Part shown: piece by piece, positions 1 through 5,814 of the stretch | How the letters are laid out: each line of letters begins with the position of its first letter | How positions within the stretch are numbered: the first letter of the stretch is position 1 | NCBI GenBank assembly: GCA_030638325.1 | Contig: DAOWEV010000001.1 | Location: 1 to 6,830, forward strand | Length of the DNA stretch: 6,830 nt | DNA from: Bacteroidales bacterium | GTDB taxonomy: Bacteria > Bacteroidota > Bacteroidia > Bacteroidales > JAGOPY01 | Reading direction: 5' to 3' | Notes under the pieces: model-generated | The model's input: only the letters and a program-made list of their open reading frames with translations | Database searches by the model: none | Told to the model about the DNA's origin: nothing | Position numbers and translations under genes: made by a program

Positions 1-19
1 AAGCTTAAATCTTAAAATT

Positions 20-829
20 ATGAAATCGTATAACAGGATTATTGCATTGTTACTGGTATTTGCTTTTGGAATGATATTAATTTTTTCAGGATGCAAAAAA
101 GAGGATGATCCGGCACCTGAACTGCCTCCAGAATCTTCCTTCATGATGAACTTCGATGATTTTTCGAATCCCGATGATACACTGAACAACAGGGAAATTA
201 CAACTTATCATAACTGGGGGTATGCCTATGTAAACGTAGCTGTCTGGAATACACTGATCACAGTCGGGTTGGCCATCCCGGTGGCCTCCTTCCTCGAATC
301 ATTTCATCATGAAGCTATCTATCACCCCAATGCCAACAACTGGACATGGACCTATAATTTCTGGGCCAGCCTCAACTTATTTAAAGCCGAATTAACTGGC
401 TATCTGCAGGCCGACAGCGTGGTCTGGGAAATGCGTATCACCAGGCAAAACCATTATACCGACTTCTTATGGTATCATGGGAAATCCAGCATCGACCGGA
501 GCGGGGGTTACTGGACCCTCAATGAAGATCCCCTGAATCCAAGCCCCCTGTTACAAATCGACTGGTTTAACCATGCCATTGGGACTTCCGATATAAAATA
601 TACAAATATAGAGCCGGGCGGTTCTGAAAATGGAGGATACATCTTTTATGGAACCACGCTGGAAGAGTTCGAACGTTTTTATGATATCTACAACAAAGGC
701 CAGGATAATCTCACGGAAATCGAATGGAGTCATATAAATAAGAATGGCCGTGTGAAGGACCCCAACAAATTCGGCGACCAGGATTGGCATTGCTGGGACG
801 TAACCCTGGAAGACATTATTTGCCCTTAA
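20..829 (+). CDS. Hypothetical outer-membrane/surface lipoprotein
   Basis: A 269-residue protein of no family I recognise. Residues 1-24 form a lipoprotein signal peptide: K2 and R6, a hydrophobic stretch from I7 to F22, and the lipobox FSGC with the lipidated cysteine at C25. The next residues, KKEDD (26-30), are charged and acid-rich like the lipoprotein export signal that sends Bacteroidota lipoproteins to the cell surface, so surface display is a reasonable inference. A Pro/Glu-rich linker follows (31-38). The rest is rich in Trp, Tyr and Asn. From about residue 107 it has alternating hydrophobic segments separated by turns (WTWTYNFW, VVWEMRI, LLQIDWF, GYIFYGT, TEIEWS), which suggests an antiparallel beta fold. 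The C-terminus has two cysteines (C258, C268). It ends in a double stop TAA TAA (827-832). Only 19 bases lie upstream, AT-rich and without a Shine-Dalgarno site, so its promoter cannot be judged. The ATG at 20 is chosen because it directly precedes the signal peptide. Confidence 0.85.
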   Translation: MKSYNRIIALLLVFAFGMILIFSGCKKEDDPAPELPPESSFMMNFDDFSNPDDTLNNREITTYHNWGYAYVNVAVWNTLITVGLAIPVASFLESFHHEAIYHPNANNWTWTYNFWASLNLFKAELTGYLQADSVVWEMRITRQNHYTDFLWYHGKSSIDRSGGYWTLNEDPLNPSPLLQIDWFNHAIGTSDIKYTNIEPGGSENGGYIFYGTTLEEFERFYDIYNKGQDNLTEIEWSHINKNGRVKDPNKFGDQDWHCWDVTLEDIICP

Positions 830-1254
830 TAATTGCGCGGGCAAATGAACTACCCCGCCGCTGATGAATTTCCTGGGTTTTTCTGAAGTTCTACAAGGTT
901 TCTCAAAGGACGCTATTCTTTTCTACTTATTATTTACTTATGTTTCGAACACTCTTAATTGTAAATTTTAAATTACTGGTGGCTTGCAGTTTGAGGTATG
1001 CATTAGGCAGGAGTAGAATGCGAATGACGCGGATCAGGCAGATTTACGCAGATGTGTTATTATGGAAACACAAAGTTACTCAAATCAATTTTTTTATAAA
1101 TATCTGCGATCATCCGCCTGATCCGCATCAGTCGTGTTCTATTATATTCATTGCCAGTCCGAAAGTTTTCTTGTTTACTACCAATTGCTTGAAATTTGCG
1201 GCCATTCTTTAGTTTATATATTAATCGGAAATAACTCAAAATATACCCTAACTG
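830..1254. other. Gene-free spacer between lipoprotein and MATE genes
   Basis: No supported gene lies in these 425 bases. The frames that stay open here have no family resemblance, and one of them runs through the palindromic repeat listed separately at 1020-1134. Just after the lipoprotein stop there is a weak GCGGG/CCCGC pairing (about 836-865) without a following T-run, too weak to call a terminator. The segment 930-980 is AT-rich. The MATE gene ends at 1255 on the opposite strand, so the spacer separates two convergent genes and would be expected to hold their transcription ends. Confidence 0.6.
1020..1134. repeat. Long imperfect inverted repeat, GCGGAT/GCAGAT words phased every 9-10 bp
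   Basis: The left arm (about 1020-1053) contains the word GCRGAT at 1029-1034, 1038-1043 and 1048-1053, so starts are 9 and 10 bp apart. The right arm (about 1102-1134) contains the complement ATCYGC at 1102-1107, 1112-1117 and 1121-1126, with spacings of 10 and 9, the mirror image. The two arms share a core GCGGATCAGGC (1029-1039 and its complement 1116-1126). They enclose an AT-rich spacer of 48 bp (1054-1101). The position between two convergent genes and the purely intergenic location suggest a dispersed palindromic element. Related GCGGAT-rich repeats are, as I recall, common between genes in Bacteroidota, but copy number cannot be judged here. Confidence 0.8.
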
Positions 1255-2589
1255 TTAATAACTTTTACTTTTTGACCTTAAAATTGCAGATGACAATCTG
1301 CCGTATATCGCCTTTTTGCGAAATAAAGTCAGCAATATGCTTCTGCTTGCCATAAACAGGATAATCGCCAGCCAGAGGGCGTGGTTTTCCAGGGGGGCTT
1401 TTGTCAGGTAGTAGACTGGCAGAAAGATGATCAATGAAGAGAAGATCATGGTGTTGCGCATTGTAACAGTGGCGGTAGCGCCTGTGTAGATGCCGTCCCA
1501 GATAAAAGCGGCAAAAGAGACCAGTGGCAGCAACGCCACCCAATACATATAAGGAGCCGATTGTAAGATCAGGCCGGTATTGTTTGTCAGAATAAAAAGT
1601 AACCTGTCTCCGGCAAATAAATATGCCAGCATAAATGGGATTGAGAGGGAAATTCCCCATAGAAACAGGTACCGGATGATTTTTTTGAGTTGTACCTTAT
1701 CTCCGGCTCCGGTAAATTTGCCGGTGAGGGCCTCTGCAGCATGTGCATACCCGTCGATGAAATAGGAGAACACAAACAGGTATTGTAGTAATAGAGTGTT
1801 GATAGCCAGAATGGTATTAGACATACGGGCTGATTCGGATGTGAAATATGCAAACACAAAAAGCAGCATTATCGTCCGGATCATAATGTCTTTGTTTACC
1901 ATGAAAAAATGCTTTAACGGTTCCCATTTCATCATACCCCTGAAGCTTAAGTACTTCAGGTATTTCCTGTACGACTTCAGGAATAACAAGATGGCAAGTA
2001 CCAAGCCACTGTATTGTGCAATCACGGTTCCGAGTGCAACACCGTCGGAGCTCATGTTGAATTGAAATACGAAAAGATAATTCAACAAAACATTTAAAAT
2101 ATTAACGGTGATGGCAATGATCATGGGATAACGGGAATTCTGCATCCCGAGGAACCATCCGGTGAAAGCATATAGTCCGATGGTGGCAGGGGCGGCCCAA
2201 ATCCTGATAAAATAATAAGATGACGCCAACGACTCGACTTCCGCACTCCCATCCATCAGGTAAAAGCTGACGAACTCAATCGGAAGTTGCAGTAAGATGA
2301 TCCCTGCCCCGGCGAGAAATCCCACGAACATTGCCCTCCCGAATACGAGGCTCATCTCTTTGTCATTGCCGGCGCCATAAGCCTGGGCCGTCAGGCCGCT
2401 GGTGCCCATTCTAAGAAATCCAAATCCCCAGTAAACAAAATTAAAGATCATGCCTCCCAATGCGATCGCGCCAATATAAACCTCCGACCCCAGGTGCCCC
2501 ATAATGGCGAGATCAACCATGCCCAGCATAGGCACAGTCAGGTTGCTGATAATATTCGGAATGGCCAGTCTGAGGATTTGTTTGTTCAA
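1255..2589 (-). CDS. MATE family efflux transporter, DinF-like
   Basis: A 444-residue inner-membrane protein of the multidrug and toxic compound extrusion family. Members export cationic drugs or metabolites in exchange for Na+ or H+; the substrate cannot be read from sequence. The whole length is hydrophobic with about twelve membrane segments, as expected for the family. The N-terminus LAIPNIISN...GMVDLAIMGHLGS and the motif GTSGLTAQAYGAG (62-74), followed later by DGYAHAAEA, IWDGIYTGAT, MRN and NHALWLA, closely follow the order of motifs in E. coli DinF, so I place it in the DinF branch. D26 in the first segment corresponds by motif to the coupling aspartate of DinF-type MATEs. The start is a TTG at 2589. 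No ATG or GTG lies between it and the in-frame stop at 2623-2625, and the next methionine (M21) would remove most of the first helix. It stands alone, with no partner or regulator gene beside it. The stop is TAA (1255-1257). Confidence 0.95.
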   Translation of the reverse strand: MNKQILRLAIPNIISNLTVPMLGMVDLAIMGHLGSEVYIGAIALGGMIFNFVYWGFGFLRMGTSGLTAQAYGAGNDKEMSLVFGRAMFVGFLAGAGIILLQLPIEFVSFYLMDGSAEVESLASSYYFIRIWAAPATIGLYAFTGWFLGMQNSRYPMIIAITVNILNVLLNYLFVFQFNMSSDGVALGTVIAQYSGLVLAILLFLKSYRKYLKYLSFRGMMKWEPLKHFFMVNKDIMIRTIMLLFVFAYFTSESARMSNTILAINTLLLQYLFVFSYFIDGYAHAAEALTGKFTGAGDKVQLKKIIRYLFLWGISLSIPFMLAYLFAGDRLLFILTNNTGLILQSAPYMYWVALLPLVSFAAFIWDGIYTGATATVTMRNTMIFSSLIIFLPVYYLTKAPLENHALWLAIILFMASRSILLTLFRKKAIYGRLSSAILRSKSKSY

Positions 2590-2918
<329 letters not shown>

Positions 2919-2920
<2 letters not shown>

Positions 2921-3644
2921 AATCCATCACTTCAAAGTCTTTCTTCAAAACGCCACATACCGGGCAAGACCAGTCATCAGGGATATCTTCAAAAGCAGTG
3001 CCGGGAGGGATACCTGTGGGCGGATCACCAGCTTCCGGGTCATAAACATAACCGCATACACTGCATCGGTATTTCTTCATCTTTTGAGCCTCCTTTAAGG
3101 CCACCTTGTCGCTGCCACCGCCTTCTTGTGCAAGCTTGTCTCCGGTATAAGTCGGTGCGTTTTCCGGTGACAGGCCTTTGATCACATTCCTGTAAAAGGC
3201 ATAGGTCAGGGGAGCCTGGTGTTCATCCAGGATGCCGGCATCCACCACCTTACCGATAAAAAGGATATGAGTGCCTGTATCTATCACGCTTTCCACCTCA
3301 TTTTCAATAAAAGCTATGGTGTTATCCAGGATAATCGGGGCCCCGGTCTTACCGACCCGGTAGTCAACTGCTGCAAACTTGTCAATATCTCTTCCCGACT
3401 GAAACCCCCACGGTCCCAGAAATTTCATGTCCACATCCTGCTGCAGAACGGAAATGGTAAAAACTTTACTTTTTTGGATGTACTCAGTAGTCAGGTTTTT
3501 TTTGTGACTACCAACAGCAAACCAGGCAGGATCGGCAGTGATCTGAAATACGGTATTCGAAATATGCCCGTTGAAATTTTCTCCATCCCAGGAGGTAACG
3601 ATATACAGGCCATACGTGATCTTATAGAAAGCGGATGAATTCAT
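2919..3644 (-). CDS. hrb: High-molecular-weight rubredoxin (flavin reductase-like domain plus rubredoxin)
   Basis: A 241-residue cytoplasmic redox protein. Residues 1 to about 155 are a flavin reductase-like FMN-binding domain: YGLYIVTSWDG (11-21), NGHISNTVFQIT (25-36), SGRDIDKF (83-90) and GTHILFIGKVVDAG (124-137). A linker (about 160-188) leads to a rubredoxin domain (189-241) with the iron ligands C194, C197, C227 and C230 in CSVCG and CPVCG, plus the usual YVYDPEAGD and DDWSCP. In the acetogen Moorella this fusion (Hrb) takes electrons from NADH and passes them to a flavodiiron protein that reduces NO or O2, and to rubrerythrin. Such partners are not in this window. The ATG at 3644 begins directly at the conserved domain, with an A-rich stretch (CATACAAA) before it and no Shine-Dalgarno site. 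The stop TGA (2919-2921) lies at the edge of a heptamer repeat. Function is sure at the domain level; the exact electron partner is inferred. Confidence 0.94.
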
Positions 3645-3700
3645 TTTGTATGCTTTAATTTAACTTATTTTATTTGTGAAACGTTGTGGTTTATTCTTCT

Positions 3701-3790
3701 TTAACCGCAATGGACGCAATGTTTTCCGCAATGTCTCGCAATGTTTTACTCTGCATTACTCTGCGCCTTACATTGCGTTACTCTGCGGTT
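3701..3790. repeat. Helically phased palindromic repeat, copy 1 (GCAATG words)
   Basis: The left half has CGCAATG at 3706, 3715, 3727 and 3737 (starts 9, 12 and 10 bp apart). The right half has the complement-type words ACTCTGC/ACATTGC at 3748, 3758, 3770 and 3780 (10, 12 and 10 apart). The right half read on the other strand, starting AACCGCAGAG, lines up word for word with the left half starting AACCGCAATG, so the unit is one long imperfect palindrome with a 4-bp centre (3744-3747). It lies upstream of the rubredoxin gene and 3' of the peroxidase remnant. Confidence 0.85.
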
Positions 3791-3800
3791 TCAATCTTTT

Positions 3801-3896
3801 TTAACCGCAATGGACGCAATGTTCTATGCAATGTTTCGCAATGTTTTTCTCTGTGCAACTCTGTGCCTCTCTGTGTAGCTCAGTGTTACAGCTATT
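3801..3896. repeat. Helically phased palindromic repeat, copy 2
   Basis: This is a second copy exactly 100 bp after the first. Its left half starts with the same 20 bases and has GCAATG words at the same spacing (one changed to TGCAATG). Its right half has diverged to CTCTGTG-type words (from about 3848), so on the other strand it reads CACAGAG rather than CGCAGAG. The two copies make a direct tandem pair between the rubredoxin gene and the glutathione peroxidase remnant. The open frame across both copies on the plus strand is a by-product of the repeat. Confidence 0.82.
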
Positions 3897-3928
3897 ACAC
3901 AATTTAAGTTGCCAATGTAATTCTCAAA

Positions 3929-4093
3929 CTATTTCCCAATCCATTCAATGATATCCTCAGAAAAGGGCTTGTCACCTGACGCGGCGTAGCCATGTAAGGT
4001 GCCGTCGGGGTTGATCATGTATTTCTGGAAGTTCCATTTGACTTTAGTATCCATCACACCATTCAACTCTTTGGTAGTAAGCCATTCATAGAA
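3929..4093 (-). pseudogene. Glutathione peroxidase, C-terminal remnant (5' end missing)
   Basis: Reading the minus strand from 4093 to the TAG stop at 3929-3931 gives 54 residues beginning FYEWLTTKELNG, then MDTKVKWNFQKYMIN, PDGTLHGYAASG and ending SEDIIEWIGK. This is the C-terminal third of a thiol/glutathione peroxidase of the GPx family; WNFQK contains the Trp and Asn of the catalytic tetrad, and complete bacterial members are about 160-180 residues. The first two thirds, with the catalytic cysteine, are absent. Upstream of codon F the family's usual proline is replaced by TTT, GTT, then an in-frame TAA stop at 4100-4102, and I find no trace of the missing part in either strand to 4373. 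There is no start codon, so it is taken as a decayed gene. The frame is intact to its natural end, which suggests a recent break or an assembly join. Confidence 0.85.
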
Positions 4094-4347
4094 AAAAACT
4101 TACCTATTCATAAATAAGCTATTTCACTAATTTAATTGCGAAATAATTGTAATAATTCGCAAGTCCATTAGTGAAATGTGGGTTTTTTTTGCATTTGTGA
4201 AAGTGAAATGCATCATAAAATTTATGACAAAACTAACAATTCCTTTTATATTTTGTTCAGCAAGCAACAACCTACAATCCTGACCTCCTTCGTCGGTACG
4301 GGACTTCACTTCGTTCAGCCTGCAACATGCCACCAACAAATAAACTT
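4094..4347. other. Spacer at the peroxidase break: possible insertion remnant
   Basis: About 250 bases of mostly AT-rich DNA between the exact end of peroxidase homology and the promoter of the next gene. It starts with a run of seven A residues (4092-4098). It contains three palindromes (listed separately, 4121-4226). The segment 4271-4320 is more GC-rich, with TTCGTC, ACTTCG and TTCGTTCAG words that look like a dispersed intergenic repeat. Neither strand encodes anything I recognise; a 103-codon minus-strand frame across it overlaps the transporter gene and has no family features. An ancient insertion, a deletion scar, or a chimeric contig join would each explain it. Confidence 0.5.
4121..4226. 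repeat. Cluster of three hairpin-forming palindromes
   Basis: First, ATTTCACTAAT (4121-4131) pairs perfectly with ATTAGTGAAAT (4167-4177); nested inside, TTGCGAA (4136-4142) pairs with TTCGCAA (4156-4162) around a 13-base loop. Second, TGCATTT (4190-4196) pairs with AAATGCA (4206-4212). Third, CATAAA (4214-4219) pairs with TTTATG (4221-4226). A GTGAAATG direct repeat occurs at 4171-4178 and 4203-4210. Hairpins like these occur near the ends of some insertion sequences (for example IS200/IS605), but no transposase is present. Confidence 0.75.
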
Positions 4348-4355
4348 TACTTTTG
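4348..4355 (+). promoter_or_regulatory. Bacteroidota -7 promoter element TACTTTTG
   Basis: The sequence TACTTTTG fits the Bacteroidota primary-sigma consensus TAnnTTTG exactly. It lies 19 bp before the first ATG of the downstream transporter gene, so transcription would start near 4360. I do not see a TTG at the usual -33 distance. If this is the promoter, the TTG at 4353 cannot be the transporter's start codon because it is inside the element. Confidence 0.6.
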
Positions 4356-4373
4356 CATCTCGATAACCCGGAC

Positions 4374-5669
4374 ATGATGCTTTTTACAAAGAAAATGGAT
4401 CTGAACGCAGCGGAGCAAAAGGCTTTCCGGTGCCACATGCTATATCAGATTGTGGAGGGAGTGATACTGGGCGTGCTGGCGCTAAATGAATTTGTGTTTA
4501 TCAAAAGCCTGCTGGGGTCAAACTACCAACTGGGCTTCCTGTTTCAGTTCAGTGTAGTGGTTTTTATTTTTCTGATCGTTTTTAATGAGCTCCGGAAGAG
4601 GATACGGAACAAAAAGAAACTCCTGAGATGGACGGGAATACTTACCCGGGCGCCTCTCTTATTGCTTGTTTTCTTTCCGAGGAGTGCTGAGTCCATGACG
4701 GGTGATTCAGTATATCACTATATCTTTCTGCTTATCTTTCTCATTTATTATTTCGGGAATATCATCATCTTTCCGGCCATCAACCTGTTGCTGAAAACGA
4801 ATTACAGGCATGAGAAATTCGGAAAGCTATACAGCTATACTACTTCAGCCAACAAGGTAGTTATGCTGGTGACCACTTTTTTATATGGCCTGTTACTGGA
4901 TGCAGATAATTTTGCTTTTGTTTATATATTTCCCCTCACAGCCTTGCTGGGTATCATATCCCTGTTCATTTTATCGAACATCGATTACAGTAAAGTCGTT
5001 CAGCATACAAAAGCCAGGACAATAGGCGCTTCGGTCAGGGCATCCATCACGACGATGGTTGGGATACTTAAGAATAACACACCTTACAGGCACTTTGAGA
5101 TTGGTTTTATGTTTTACGGTTTCTCCTTTATGATCACCGTGACGGTCATCAATATTTTTTTTAATGAAGGATTACACCTGAATTATTCGAGTGTGGCGTT
5201 TTACAAGAATAGCTATAATATCATAGCCATCATTTTATTGCCGTTTGCCGGCAGGCTTCTGGGAAGCACAGACCCCAGGAAATTTGCCTCCATTACCTTT
5301 GTCGCACTCCTGTTATATGTACTTTTCCTGATGCTGACCGACTACTATCCTGAATACTATACCATTGCCACTATCAGGATTTACCCGATGCTTATTTTAT
5401 CATTCCTTTTTTATGGGATCTTTGCGGCCACCATGATCTTGTTATGGAATATAGGGTCGGCCTATTTCTGCAAACCCGAAGAAGCAGACGATTACCAGTC
5501 GGTGCACCTTTCCCTTACCGGCGTCAGGGCCCTGTTTGCGCCTTTGTTGGGTGTGTTTTTCTATGAGCTCATAGGATTTACCGGCACCTTCCTGGTGGCC
5601 ATCCTGGCGCTCGTTATAGCGATCTGGCTGATGAGATGGTCTTATAAGCGAGAGAAGGGAAGGAAATGA
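4374..5669 (+). CDS. MFS-type membrane transporter, substrate unknown
   Basis: A protein of about 431 residues with roughly twelve hydrophobic membrane segments and a basic loop after the second (about RKRIRNKKK), ending in a basic cytoplasmic tail (RWSYKREKGRK). The stretch HEKFGKLYSYTTSANKVVMLVTTFLYGLLLDAD has the look of the fourth and fifth helices of major facilitator transporters, and a second hydrophobic half follows a longer central loop, so I assign it to that superfamily. The substrate cannot be inferred. The frame is open from a TTG at 4353, but that codon lies in a -7 promoter element, so I start at ATG 4374; ATG 4377 is adjacent and ATG 4395, preceded by ACAAAGAAA, is an equally good alternative that would still keep the first helix. 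The gene stands alone. It stops at TGA 5667-5669, four bases before a heptamer repeat array. Confidence 0.88.
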   Translation: MMLFTKKMDLNAAEQKAFRCHMLYQIVEGVILGVLALNEFVFIKSLLGSNYQLGFLFQFSVVVFIFLIVFNELRKRIRNKKKLLRWTGILTRAPLLLLVFFPRSAESMTGDSVYHYIFLLIFLIYYFGNIIIFPAINLLLKTNYRHEKFGKLYSYTTSANKVVMLVTTFLYGLLLDADNFAFVYIFPLTALLGIISLFILSNIDYSKVVQHTKARTIGASVRASITTMVGILKNNTPYRHFEIGFMFYGFSFMITVTVINIFFNEGLHLNYSSVAFYKNSYNIIAIILLPFAGRLLGSTDPRKFASITFVALLLYVLFLMLTDYYPEYYTIATIRIYPMLILSFLFYGIFAATMILLWNIGSAYFCKPEEADDYQSVHLSLTGVRALFAPLLGVFFYELIGFTGTFLVAILALVIAIWLMRWSYKREKGRK

Positions 5670-5672
5670 ATA

Positions 5673-5735
5673 TTGACAGTTGACGGTTGACAGTTGACGG
5701 TTGACGGTTGATGGTTGACAGTTGACGATTGACAG
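5673..5735. repeat. Nine-unit heptamer array, TTGACRG
   Basis: Nine exactly phased 7-bp units: TTGACAG, TTGACGG, TTGACAG, TTGACGG, TTGACGG, TTGATGG, TTGACAG, TTGACGA, TTGACAG. It begins four bases after the stop codon of the transporter gene. TTGACA resembles a sigma-70 -35 box by chance; no matching -10 element follows and Bacteroidota use a different consensus. Confidence 0.92.
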
Positions 5736-5755
5736 TAATCAGTTCATTGATGCTG

Positions 5756-5776
5756 TCTTCTGACTTCCGACTTGCG
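5756..5776. repeat. Short heptamer array, ACTTCCG-type
   Basis: Three 7-bp units (TCTTCTG, ACTTCCG, ACTTGCG) 20 bp after the TTGACRG array. The units match the GACTTCC family at 2839-2873, so the same repeat family occurs at two spacers in this window about 2.9 kb apart. It lies between the convergent ends of the transporter and the secreted-protein gene. Confidence 0.65.
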
Positions 5777-5814
5777 TTTTAGGGCGTTAAGATATAACAT
5801 AGTGTTAGGGTATG

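Noticed and set aside
836..865. GCGGG/CCCGC pairing after the lipoprotein gene, possible terminator
   Set aside because: A five-pair stem with a long loop and no adjoining T-tract is not convincing.
940..1212. 90-codon plus-strand open frame
   Set aside because: It runs through the palindromic repeat at 1020-1134, has mixed composition and no recognisable domain.
3219..3638. 139-codon frame antisense to the rubredoxin gene
   Set aside because: It is a shadow of the strongly supported flavin reductase-like coding region on the other strand.
3686..3907. 73-codon plus-strand open frame
   Set aside because: It is a translation of the two tandem palindromic repeats; the internal peptide repeat (NRNGRNVLCNVSQC-like) mirrors the DNA repeat.
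4121..4190. Hairpin followed by GTGGG and a T8 run, like a plus-strand terminator
   Set aside because: No plus-strand gene lies upstream for more than 3 kb, and the transporter promoter is downstream, so there is no transcript to terminate; kept only as a palindrome.
4127..4438. 103-codon minus-strand frame over the spacer and transporter start
   Set aside because: It overlaps the transporter's 5' end, covers the palindromes and has no family features.
5673..5735. TTGACA words resembling -35 promoter boxes
   Set aside because: They recur every 7 bp as part of an array, no paired -10 box is present, and this lineage uses TTG/TAnnTTTG promoters.
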